DNA from: Microbacterium lacus | GTDB taxonomy: Bacteria > Actinomycetota > Actinomycetes > Actinomycetales > Microbacteriaceae | NCBI RefSeq assembly: GCF_039531105.1 | Contig: NZ_BAAAPK010000001.1 | Location: forward strand, 3,073,915 to 3,137,914 | Length of the DNA stretch: 64,000 bases | Reading direction: 5' to 3' | Part shown: piece after piece, positions 8,282 through 16,485 of the stretch | How the letters are laid out: every line of letters starts with the position of its first letter | Position numbering within the stretch: position 1 is the stretch's first letter | The notes under the pieces: model-generated | The model's input: only the letters and a program-made list of their open reading frames with translations | What the model was told of the DNA's origin: nothing | The model's database searches: none | Position numbers and translations under genes: made by a program

Positions 8282-8548
8282 ATGGGTTTCCTCGCATTCC
8301 TCATCCTCGGCCTGCTGGCCGGCGCCATCGCCAAGCTGATCCTCCCCGGTAAGCAGGGCGGCGGCTGGCTCATCACCCTGCTCCTCGGCGTCGTGGGCGC
8401 CCTGCTCGGCGGGTGGCTCGGCAGCGTCCTCTTCGGCGCGCCGCTGCAGGACTTCTTCTCGCTGCAGACCTGGCTCCTGGCCATCGGCGGTTCGATCATC
8501 GTCCTGCTGATCTACGGCCTCATCGTCGGTCGCCGCAAGCGCGCCTGA
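8282..8548 (+). CDS. GlsB/YeaQ/YmgE-family stress-response membrane protein
   Basis: An 88-residue protein with three hydrophobic segments, the GLLAGAIAKLILPGKQGG signature and glycine-rich helices LLLGVVGALLGGWLG typical of the transglycosylase-associated family (the name is historical; members are small membrane proteins linked to stress). A basic GRRKRA tail ends the protein. The message is leadered: TAGGTT at about 8210 could be the -10 box, leaving roughly 65 nt of 5' UTR. A very strong terminator follows directly. Confidence 0.9.
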   Translation: MGFLAFLILGLLAGAIAKLILPGKQGGGWLITLLLGVVGALLGGWLGSVLFGAPLQDFFSLQTWLLAIGGSIIVLLIYGLIVGRRKRA

Positions 8549-8554
8549 TCATCC

Positions 8555-8588
8555 GAAGGGCGCCGACGGTCATCCGTCGGCGCCCTTC
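8555..8588. terminator. Bidirectional intrinsic terminator
   Basis: A perfect 15-bp stem (8555-8569 with 8574-8588) with loop TCAT lies between the convergent GlsB-type gene and the Mx peptidase. The stem includes GGGCGCCGACGG and is followed by TTCGTCGTT on the plus strand. Confidence 0.85.
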
Positions 8589-8598
8589 GTCGTTCCCG

Positions 8599-9597
8599 CT
8601 ACGGCCTGAGCGACGCGACGAACTCGAGCTTGTCCAGGACCGGAGCCGGGATCACGAACGGATAGAGATCGTCCTTGCCCATCGAACGGTTGATCGCGTT
8701 GAGCGCGGTCGACAGCGGCACCCACACCTCCGTGACCAGCTCTCGAAACGACCGGGAGCCGCGCTCGTCGCTGATCAGTCCGTAGTGCACCGCCGTGTCG
8801 AGCGTGTCGCAGATGTGCAGGTAGTGCGCCCAGGTCTCGGCGAAGTCCTCGTACGGGTGCATCGTCGCGTACATCGTGAGGTATCGCTCCTCCCATCCCG
8901 CGGGCGGGCCGTCAGCGTAGTGCCGATCGATCTGCTCCTGGTAGTCCACGGTCTCGTCGCCGAACAGCTCACGTGCGCGCGCCAGGAGCCCGGCATCCGC
9001 CGCCTTCTCCACGAGCTGCCACTCGAAGTAGTGCCCGACCTCGTGCCGGAAGTGGCCGAGCATCGTCCGGTACGGCTCGTCGAGCTCGCCGCGGACGCGC
9101 TCGCGGTACGCGGGATCGCTCTCGGCGAGGTCGATCGTGATGACCCCCTCGTCATGCCCGATCACGACGTTGCGGTCGGTGCTGGAGAGCAGGTCGAAGC
9201 ACAGCCCGTCGACGGGATCGCCGCCGGTGGCGGCATCCTTGCCGATGACGGGGAAGCCCAGGTCATCGAGCTCCGCGATCAGGTAGCGCTTCGCCCGCTC
9301 GGCGACCGGGAAGTTCGCGATGCCCGCGGCATCCGCGTCGTTCGGGCGCGTTCGCGTGAGCGCGCAGCTGAAGCACTGGCCGCCCTCGAGCGGCGCGAGC
9401 CACGTGCATCCCGACAGGTCGAGGTTGCGGCAGACGTGCCAGATGAGCCCGGTCGCGTCGACGTAGCGGCCCTGCAGGTCGACCGGGACGATCTGCCGCT
9501 CGTCACGCGAATACCCGAGGCCCGTCCGGCAGGTCACGCAGAGGGAGTTCTCGAAGAAGAGGGGACTGCTGCACACGCGGCATCGATAGGCTTTCAC
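8599..9597 (-). CDS. Putative zinc-binding metallopeptidase (Mx type)
   Basis: A 332-residue cytoplasmic protein. The N-terminus is a zinc ribbon with C6xxC9 and C20xxC23 (YRCRVC, LCVTC); further Cys pairs follow at about 56-64 and 75-78. The peptidase core has MLGHFRHEVGHYFEWQ with HEVGH at 185-189 and a downstream YEDFAETWAHYLHI that may supply the third ligand. This matches the family of putative zinc-binding metallopeptidases next to transglutaminase/ATP-grasp operons. A GTG start at 9597 is chosen because the ribbon begins there. It follows the transglutaminase gene by 65 bp on the same strand and may be co-transcribed with it. Confidence 0.88.
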   Translation of the reverse strand: MKAYRCRVCSSPLFFENSLCVTCRTGLGYSRDERQIVPVDLQGRYVDATGLIWHVCRNLDLSGCTWLAPLEGGQCFSCALTRTRPNDADAAGIANFPVAERAKRYLIAELDDLGFPVIGKDAATGGDPVDGLCFDLLSSTDRNVVIGHDEGVITIDLAESDPAYRERVRGELDEPYRTMLGHFRHEVGHYFEWQLVEKAADAGLLARARELFGDETVDYQEQIDRHYADGPPAGWEERYLTMYATMHPYEDFAETWAHYLHICDTLDTAVHYGLISDERGSRSFRELVTEVWVPLSTALNAINRSMGKDDLYPFVIPAPVLDKLEFVASLRP

Positions 9598-9662
9598 CTT
9601 CTCAGGCTCGCACGTCGAACCGATCGGCCCCCGGCCCTTGCGGATCGGGGGATGATCTGCGG

Positions 9663-10556
9663 TCAGCTCTGCGCGAGCTCGGTGAGCGGGGCGACATCCA
9701 CCGCGACGCGGAGTGTGGACTTCTTCGCCTCGGTGAAGATCACGCCCTTCACCGGCGGCACATCGCCGTAGTCCCGGCCCCACGCGACCGTCACGTGCCG
9801 GTCGGCCGTCCACTGGTCGTTGGTCGGATCGAACGCGAGCCACTGGTCCGAACCAGGCAGCCACGCGGCCACCCACGCGTGCGACGCGTCGGCGCCGACC
9901 ATGCGGGGCTTCCCCGGGGGCGGTGTCGTCGCGAGGTACCCGCTGACGTAGCGAGCGGCGACGCCGTGGCTGCGCAGGCACGCGAGGGCGAGGTGGGCGA
10001 AGTCCTGGCAGACACCCGCCCGCTTGTCGAACACGTCGGCGACAGTGCTCGTGACCGTCGTGGCGGTCTTGTCGTAGTGGAAATCGGTCTTGATCCGGTG
10101 CATAAGATCGGTCACGGCCTCGCCGATCGGGCGCCCCGGCGTGAGGGATGCCGCGCCGTACGCGCGGGCGGCGTCCACGTGCCGGGCCTTCGGTGATTCC
10201 AGAGCGAATTCGGCCGCCGACCACGCGCCGCGGATCTCCGGGTGCAGGATCGGGCGCGCCCGCTCCCACGGTTCGGCGAGCGCGTCGGCATCGTAGGCAG
10301 TGGGTTCGACCGTCACTTCGCTCAGCGCGTCGATCGTGAGCTGCAGGTGCGGCTCGGTGACGTGGAAGTACGACACGACGTTGCCGTAGCAATCCACGTC
10401 GTCGCTGAGGTCGCCGGGCGCCGGATCGATCGTGACCGTCCGGAAGGCCACCTGCTGCCACGGCAATTCGCGCGGCCGGCAGTGCGCGATTCCGAAGCTG
10501 CTGGAGACGTCGTCGTCGTACGTGTACGTCGTGCGGTGCGACACGCGGTATCTCAT
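9663..10556 (-). CDS. Transglutaminase-family cysteine protein
   Basis: A 297-residue protein: N-terminal bacterial transglutaminase-like beta domain (1-90, starting MRYRVSHRTTYTYDDDV) and C-terminal transglutaminase/protease core. The catalytic triad is clear: C183 (RAGVCQDFAH), H226 (DASHAWVAAW) and D243 (AFDPTNDQ). Such proteins are thought to act as peptidases or amide-forming enzymes on a peptide made or modified by the adjacent ATP-grasp enzyme. The ATG overlaps the stop of the ATP-grasp gene by 4 bp, so the two are translationally coupled. Cytoplasmic; no signal peptide. Confidence 0.93.
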   Translation of the reverse strand: MRYRVSHRTTYTYDDDVSSSFGIAHCRPRELPWQQVAFRTVTIDPAPGDLSDDVDCYGNVVSYFHVTEPHLQLTIDALSEVTVEPTAYDADALAEPWERARPILHPEIRGAWSAAEFALESPKARHVDAARAYGAASLTPGRPIGEAVTDLMHRIKTDFHYDKTATTVTSTVADVFDKRAGVCQDFAHLALACLRSHGVAARYVSGYLATTPPPGKPRMVGADASHAWVAAWLPGSDQWLAFDPTNDQWTADRHVTVAWGRDYGDVPPVKGVIFTEAKKSTLRVAVDVAPLTELAQS

Positions 10557-13084
10557 GCGTCGGCTCCGCTCACTTCGATCAGGCTCAGCGACGACAGCGG
10601 CTGCGGCTCAGGGCCGGCGGCGAAGTGCAGATGCACGATCGCATCGCCCAGGCGATGCAGCTGGGCGCGGGTCTCGGCGAGGAACTCGTCCAGACGCGGA
10701 CGGCGGCCGTCGACCGGGACGGTGAGCGCCGGCAGGTCGACCGCCTCGAGCGCGTCCTCGAGGTGCTCGAGCAGCCGCTCGGGGCGCGTCGAGCCGGTCG
10801 AGGCGGCGAGGGCAGCGAGATGGAAGCGCAGCCGATCCAGCGCGAACGCCACCGACCGGGGGTTGCCGGTGTCCAGCAGCAGCAGTTCGAGCACGTCGGC
10901 GGTGCGCAGGACGCCTCGGTAGCGGCGACGGTGCGTCACGGAGCTCTCCGCGGCCATCAGCACGCCGCCGAGCACCGCGCGGTCCACGCCGATCCCGTGC
11001 GAGGCGGTCGTCGTCGACGCCAGCAGCGTGCACACCTGCAGCGCCCGCTCGAGGTAGCGGCCCGCCTCGATCGCGTGCCAGCCGTCGTCGCGGATCATGT
11101 TGGCCGTCACGCCCTGCAGCGACAGGATGCCGCCCAGCATGCGACTGGCCGATTCGGCGATCTGCGTCCGGCGCGACGAGCGCAGCGCCCGCATCGCCCG
11201 GTCGGTGCTGCCGAAAGCGCGCCAGGTGTCGACGGAGAGCTGATCGCGGACGCCCTCGAGCGCGTCGCGCAGGCGCTGGAGCGAGTGGGCGGCGGAGCCG
11301 GGGCGATCGGCGTCCAGCAGCAGCGAGCGCTGCTCGAGATCCGGGTCGCCGTAGCGCGTCCCGCACAGCCGCTGCAGGACGCCGATGAGCGCCCGGACGG
11401 CCGCCCCGCCCTGCGTGCTCGAGCTGAAGTCGAGCTGCTCGGCGTACGCGCTCGCCGTGATCACGAGCCGGACGAGGTCTTCGGCGCGCTCGGTGTACCG
11501 GCCCGACCAGAACATGTCCTCCACCGCGCGCGGGGACAGCACCGGCACCGCTCGAGTGAGCGGCACGGGAGCGACCTCGACGATGCCCTGGTCGGGATCG
11601 GTCGGGGCGTTCTTGAGCACCCAGACGTCCTTCGTGCTGGGCGCGGCGGCGCGGTCGTCGACGAGCGTGGCGAGTCCGCCGACCAGCGGGCGGTAGATCG
11701 CGCCGTCGCGGACCGTGAACGAGCGCAGGACGAGCGGATGCGGCCCCGCCCGGCCCGACGTGCGACCCACGCTCCCCCACGCTGGCGCCTGCGAGAGCGG
11801 GAGGCGCTCCTGTCCCACGAAGCGGTGCGGCGCCGCGAGGATCCGCGCGCGCAGCTCCGCGGGATCCAGACCCGACAGATCAGCGGCGCGACCGTCGATC
11901 TCGCGGATGATGAGCGCCCGGGCTTCCGTCGCAGGCCGCTGATCGAGCGAGGCGAGGACGGCGGCGAGCCCCTCGTCGTCGCCGCACCACTGCGTCGGCA
12001 CCGCCGGCAGGCGCAGCTGTTCGCCGAGAAGACGCTCGCAGACGGCGGGCATGAAGGGGATGAGTCCCGGATTCTCCAGCACGCCGGCACCGAGGCCGTT
12101 CACGAGGCGCACCCGGCCCCGGCGCACGGCCTCGGTGAGACCGGCGACGCCCAGCCGGGATCCGGCGCGCAGCTCGAGCGGATCGCACCACTCGGCATCC
12201 ACGCGCCGCAGGATCACGTCCACGCGCTCATGCGGCGCATGCTGCGGGAAGCCGGCGGGCTTGATCCACACCCAGCCGTCGTGCACGACGAGGTCTTCGC
12301 CCTGCACGAGCGGGAAGCCGAGGATGTTCGCGATGAAGGCCTGGTCGTACGCGGTCTCGGAGTGCGTTCCCGGCGAGAGGACGACCACGCGCGGGTCGGC
12401 GATCTCGGCGGGGGCCGCCTGGAGGAGCGCCGAGCGGACGGCCGAGAAGTACGGCTCCATGCGATGCAGACCCGCCTCTTCGTAGAGGTCGGGCAGCACG
12501 CGCGAGAGGATCCGCCGGTTCTCCATCGCGTAGCCGAGCCCGGAGGGCGCCTGCACGCGGTCGGTGAGTACCCGCCACTCGCCCGCCGCGTCGCGGCCGA
12601 GGTCGGTGCTGGCGAGGATGAGCGGCTGGGGGTCGTGCCCGCGGCGGCGGACGATCGGCCGCGTGTAGCCGGAGTGCCCGAACACGACGGCCGACGGGAT
12701 GATGCCCTCCGAGAGGAGCCGCTGCTCGCCGTACAGGTCCGCGAGCAGCGCGTTCAGCAGCTCCGCGCGCTGCGCGAGACCCACCTCGAGCCGCGCCCAG
12801 GTCGCGGCATCCAGGACGAGCGGCATCGGGTCCAGCTGCCAGGGCTGGGTCCCCTGCTCGGGGTTGCCGTACGTCGCGCCGTCATCGGCGAGAAGGGTCG
12901 CGATCTCGTCGTCGATCCGGCCGATCTCGATCCCGGTGAGCTCGACCGCGACCGCGGCCATGCCTTTCCATGCCGACCGCAGCCCGCCGTCGGGTCCGAC
13001 GACCTCGTCGAAGCGCGCGCCGGTGCCCGCGAGCGGCAGCGTGGGCTGCGAGATCGCGGCGGCGTAGTCGCGCAGCAGACTCAC
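10553..13084 (-). CDS. Circularly permuted ATP-grasp / alpha-E domain fusion protein
   Basis: An 843-residue fusion. Residues about 1-480 are a circularly permuted type-2 ATP-grasp domain (formerly DUF404/DUF407), with GYAMENRRILSRVLPDLY, VVLSPGTHSETAYDQAFIA and RVRLVNGLGAGVLENPGL. Residues about 510-835 are the all-helical alpha-E domain (SPRAVEDMFWSGRYTERAEDL). In many genomes these are separate genes; here they are fused. Family predictions hold that the ATP-grasp makes amide bonds on a peptide or protein. It begins with GTG in a GTGA overlap with DUF2126 and ends in an ATGA overlap with the transglutaminase. Confidence 0.93.
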   Translation of the reverse strand: MSLLRDYAAAISQPTLPLAGTGARFDEVVGPDGGLRSAWKGMAAVAVELTGIEIGRIDDEIATLLADDGATYGNPEQGTQPWQLDPMPLVLDAATWARLEVGLAQRAELLNALLADLYGEQRLLSEGIIPSAVVFGHSGYTRPIVRRRGHDPQPLILASTDLGRDAAGEWRVLTDRVQAPSGLGYAMENRRILSRVLPDLYEEAGLHRMEPYFSAVRSALLQAAPAEIADPRVVVLSPGTHSETAYDQAFIANILGFPLVQGEDLVVHDGWVWIKPAGFPQHAPHERVDVILRRVDAEWCDPLELRAGSRLGVAGLTEAVRRGRVRLVNGLGAGVLENPGLIPFMPAVCERLLGEQLRLPAVPTQWCGDDEGLAAVLASLDQRPATEARALIIREIDGRAADLSGLDPAELRARILAAPHRFVGQERLPLSQAPAWGSVGRTSGRAGPHPLVLRSFTVRDGAIYRPLVGGLATLVDDRAAAPSTKDVWVLKNAPTDPDQGIVEVAPVPLTRAVPVLSPRAVEDMFWSGRYTERAEDLVRLVITASAYAEQLDFSSSTQGGAAVRALIGVLQRLCGTRYGDPDLEQRSLLLDADRPGSAAHSLQRLRDALEGVRDQLSVDTWRAFGSTDRAMRALRSSRRTQIAESASRMLGGILSLQGVTANMIRDDGWHAIEAGRYLERALQVCTLLASTTTASHGIGVDRAVLGGVLMAAESSVTHRRRYRGVLRTADVLELLLLDTGNPRSVAFALDRLRFHLAALAASTGSTRPERLLEHLEDALEAVDLPALTVPVDGRRPRLDEFLAETRAQLHRLGDAIVHLHFAAGPEPQPLSSLSLIEVSGADA

Positions 13085-16000
13085 GAGAGCGGCACCCGCC
13101 GCAGGTCGAGCGTGTGCGGATAGTCCGGTGTGGCGGCCCGCCGGGCCTTCTCGCGGAGCTCGGCCACGTCGAGCCGGCCGGCCGTGTGGCCGTGCGGCGC
13201 GAACCGGCTCGCGCGCCGAGCCTCGGCCTCATTCGAGTTGATCGGGGGCCGCTCGTACGACCGGCCACCGGGGTGGACGACGTGATAGGTCGCGCCGCCG
13301 ACGCTCACCCCGGAGGCGATGTCGACGACGTCGAAGACGAGCGGCGCGTGCACGGGGATCGTCGGGTGCAGCGCCGAGTACGGCTGCCACGCGCGATAGC
13401 GCACGCCGGCGTAGTACTCCGCGGCCGGGCCGGACGAGGTCAGAGGCACGGGAACACTCTGACACGTCACGAGGTGGGTGCGCGGATCGAGCCCGGTGAC
13501 CTTCACCTGAATGCGCTCGAGCGACGAGTCGACGTAGCGCGACGTGCCTCCCTCGGTCACCTCCTCGCCGAGCACGTTCCACGGTTCGATCGCCTGCCGC
13601 AGCTCGAGCTCGACGCCGTTCTCGAGCCGCGTCACGCCGATGCGCGGGAAGCGGAACTCGGTGAACGCGTCGAACCACTCCGTCTCGAACGCGATGCCGT
13701 GGTCCCGCAGGTCCGCGACGACCTCGGCGATGTCGGTGGTCGCGCCCTCCGGCAGCAGGAAGTCCTCGTGCAGGCGGGTTCCCCACCGGATGAGCGGCGC
13801 CTCGTACGGCTTCTCCCAGAACATCGCGACCATGCTCCGCACCAGAAGCGCCTGGACGAGCGCGAGCTGCGGATGCGGCGGCATCTCGAATCCGCGCAGT
13901 TCGAGCAGACCCAGGCGTCCCCGGCTCGAGTCGGGGCTGTAGAGCTTGTCGATGCAGAACTCGGCGCGGTGCGTGTTGCCGGTGAGGTCCGTGAGCAGGT
14001 GCCGCAGCGCCCGGTCGATGAGCCACGGCGAAGACTCTTCGCCGAGCTCCCGCGCCACCCCGGTGAGCCGGCGGACCTCCTGCAGCGCGATCTCCATCTC
14101 GTACACGGCTTCCGGCCGGCCCTCGTCGAACCGCGGCGCCTGGCTCGTCGGTCCGATGAAGCGCCCCGAGAACAGGTAGGACAGGCTCGGGTGCCGCTGC
14201 CAGTACGTGATCAGGCTCGCCAGCAGATCGGGACGCCGCAGCAGCGGCGAGTCGACGGGCTGCGTGCCGCCGAGCGTGAGGTGGTTGCCGCCGCCCGTGC
14301 CGGTGTGCAGACCGTCGAGGTCGAACTTCTCGGTCGCGAGCCGGCTCTGCCTGGCCTGCTCGTACAGGGTGACGGTGAGGTGGCGGAGCTCCTCCCAGGA
14401 CGAGGTCGGCTGCACGTTGACCTCGATGACCCCGGGGTCGGGGGTGACGACGAGCTGAGTGAGCCGCGCGTCCGGCGGCGGACCGTAGCCCTCGAGCACG
14501 ATCCGGCACCGCGTGAGAGCGGCCGCCCGCTCGATGACGGCCAGGAGGTCCGCGTACGCCTCGAGCTCGATCGTTGGCGGCAGGAAGACGTGCACGAAGC
14601 CGTCCCGGGCCTCGAACGCGAGCGCCGTCGTGCGCGCCTCCTCCGGGTCGACGACGGGGACGCTGCGGATGCGGGACTCCAGCGCCGGGCCCGCTTCGAG
14701 ATAGGAGGGCTCCCCCGGGTGCTCCGGGTCGGTCCACGAGACCGAGTCCAGCGGCAGCCGCAGTCCCACGGCACTGGTTCCGGGAAGGAGCACGAGCCGC
14801 CCGCGCCGGAAGCTCCAGGCGGGGCTCGTCCACTCCCCCTCGGTCGTCAGCGGCAGGACCCAGCCGGTCGGCGTCGTGGCCGTGCGGTCGGCGGCGGCGA
14901 CGTCGAGGTCGCTCTCGTCCACGCCGGGACGCGGCCCCTCCGGCTGACGCACGTCGGCGGCGAGCGCGGCGAACGGATCCTCGTAGGCGGGCAGGAGCCG
15001 TCGATCGGGGATGCCGAGCAGCGCGGTCACCGCGCGGGCGAGGGCTTCGGCGTTGCGGGGCGCGTCGGGATCGGCATCCGGTCCCCACGGGTCGGCGAAC
15101 AGGGACGCGTCGCTCCACAGCGGCTGACCGTCCGTGCGCCACTGCAGCGCGATGTTCCAGCGCGGGAGGGGCTCGCCGGGATACCACTTGCCCTGCCCGC
15201 GGTGCACGACGCCGCCGAGCGCGTACGTGCTGCGCAGGCGCTCGGCGAGCACGTTCGCGAGTTCGCGCTTGTGCTCGCCGTCGGCATCCGTGCTCCACTG
15301 CGGGCTCGTCTTGCCCTCCTCGTCGGCGCTCTCCAGCGCGACGAACGTGGGCTCGCCGCCCATCGTGAGACGCACGTCGCCCGCGCGCAGGCGATCGTCG
15401 ACCGCGAGCCCGAGCGCGTCGATGCGCGCCCACTGGTCGTCGGTGTACGGCTTCGTGGTGCGCGGATCCTCGTGGATGCGGATGACCTCGTTGCGGAACT
15501 CGAACGCGACCTCCACCGGCTCGGTGGCGCCCTGGATCGGCGCGGCGCTGGAGGGGTGCGGAGTCGCGCTGAGCGGAATGTGACCCTCGCCGGCGAACAG
15601 GGCGCTCGTGGGGTCCATGCCGACCCATCCGGCACCCGGGATGTACACCTCGGTCCACGCGTGCAGGTCGGTGAAGTCGACCTCGGTGCCGCTCGGGCCG
15701 TCCAAGGCCTTCTGATCGGCGGCGAGCTGGACCAGGTATCCCGAGACGAACCGGGCGGCGAGGCCGTACTGGCGGAGCAGGCTCACCAGGAGCCACGCGC
15801 TGTCCCGGCACGAGCCGATCGCCCGGCCGAGGGTCTCGTCGGGGGTCTGCACCCCGGGCTCCATCCGCACGTCGTACGCGACATCGCGGTGCACCGCGGA
15901 GTTGAGCCCCGCCAGGAACGGGACGGTCGGCATCCCCTCGGCGGGGACGGGCGGCAAGGACTGCTTCCACACCGCCGCCTGGTCGCTGCCCTCGACCGGA

Positions 16001-16356
16001 CGCAGGTAGGGAGCGAGGTCGGCCTTCAGGCCGGGCTCGTACTCGAACGGGAAGGTCTCGGCGTACTCCTCGATGAAGAAGTCGAAGGGGTTGATCACCA
16101 TCATGTCGGCGACCAGGCTCACCGTGACCGAGAGGTGATCGATCTTCTCGGGGAAGACCAGGCGCGCGACCCAGTTGCCGAAAGGATCCTGCTGCCAGTT
16201 GATGAAGTGGTTCGCCGGGCTCACCTCGAGCGAGTAGGCCTCGATCGGCGTCCGCGCGTGCGGGGCGGGCCGCAGGCGCACGACGTGCGGGGTGACCGAC
16301 ACCGGTCGGGCGAACGTGTACCCGGTGTGGTGAGTGAGCGAGACCTTTGTGGACAT
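13081..16356 (-). CDS. DUF2126-family protein with N-terminal transglutaminase domain
   Basis: A 1091-residue protein. The N-terminal 300 residues are a transglutaminase fold with catalytic Cys in GRAIGSCRDSAWLLV, His in FTDLHAWTEVYI and Asp in GWVGMDPTSAL. The remaining about 790 residues are the DUF2126 region, with LTMGGEPTFVALE, GTGGGNHLTLGG and TNTHRAEFCIDKLYS-like segments that recall glutamine-synthetase/GCS-type amidoligases. I infer a ligase linked to its own transglutaminase. The ATG at 16356 is used; a GTG two codons upstream is possible. First gene of the three-gene coupled operon; a long hairpin lies just upstream. Confidence 0.92.
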   Translation of the reverse strand: MSTKVSLTHHTGYTFARPVSVTPHVVRLRPAPHARTPIEAYSLEVSPANHFINWQQDPFGNWVARLVFPEKIDHLSVTVSLVADMMVINPFDFFIEEYAETFPFEYEPGLKADLAPYLRPVEGSDQAAVWKQSLPPVPAEGMPTVPFLAGLNSAVHRDVAYDVRMEPGVQTPDETLGRAIGSCRDSAWLLVSLLRQYGLAARFVSGYLVQLAADQKALDGPSGTEVDFTDLHAWTEVYIPGAGWVGMDPTSALFAGEGHIPLSATPHPSSAAPIQGATEPVEVAFEFRNEVIRIHEDPRTTKPYTDDQWARIDALGLAVDDRLRAGDVRLTMGGEPTFVALESADEEGKTSPQWSTDADGEHKRELANVLAERLRSTYALGGVVHRGQGKWYPGEPLPRWNIALQWRTDGQPLWSDASLFADPWGPDADPDAPRNAEALARAVTALLGIPDRRLLPAYEDPFAALAADVRQPEGPRPGVDESDLDVAAADRTATTPTGWVLPLTTEGEWTSPAWSFRRGRLVLLPGTSAVGLRLPLDSVSWTDPEHPGEPSYLEAGPALESRIRSVPVVDPEEARTTALAFEARDGFVHVFLPPTIELEAYADLLAVIERAAALTRCRIVLEGYGPPPDARLTQLVVTPDPGVIEVNVQPTSSWEELRHLTVTLYEQARQSRLATEKFDLDGLHTGTGGGNHLTLGGTQPVDSPLLRRPDLLASLITYWQRHPSLSYLFSGRFIGPTSQAPRFDEGRPEAVYEMEIALQEVRRLTGVARELGEESSPWLIDRALRHLLTDLTGNTHRAEFCIDKLYSPDSSRGRLGLLELRGFEMPPHPQLALVQALLVRSMVAMFWEKPYEAPLIRWGTRLHEDFLLPEGATTDIAEVVADLRDHGIAFETEWFDAFTEFRFPRIGVTRLENGVELELRQAIEPWNVLGEEVTEGGTSRYVDSSLERIQVKVTGLDPRTHLVTCQSVPVPLTSSGPAAEYYAGVRYRAWQPYSALHPTIPVHAPLVFDVVDIASGVSVGGATYHVVHPGGRSYERPPINSNEAEARRASRFAPHGHTAGRLDVAELREKARRAATPDYPHTLDLRRVPLS

Positions 16357-16403
16357 CCCCACAGTGTCGCGGAAATCTGTTGCGTCCGCGTTTCGCGTTG
16401 CAC

Positions 16404-16485
16404 CCCTGCAGCTCGCGAGAGGGCACTTATGTAGGGCGACACGCCGCGCGAGAGGGTCATTTGTGCCCTCTCGCGGGCTGCAGGG
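16404..16485. repeat. Long imperfect inverted repeat (23-nt arms)
   Basis: Arms 16404-16426 and 16463-16485 match at 22 of 23 positions around a 36-nt loop; the loop holds another GCGAGAGGG. It abuts the stop of the S9 peptidase gene, so it could act as its terminator, and lies 48 bp upstream of the DUF2126 start. Confidence 0.75.

Noticed and set aside
12970..16434. A 1154-codon plus-strand frame opposite DUF2126
   Set aside because: Arg/Asp/His-rich composition typical of an antisense shadow in high-GC DNA; the minus strand encodes conserved domains.
16404..16485. Insertion sequence ends
   Set aside because: Inverted repeat present but no transposase, no target-site duplication recognised, and only about 80 bp in total.
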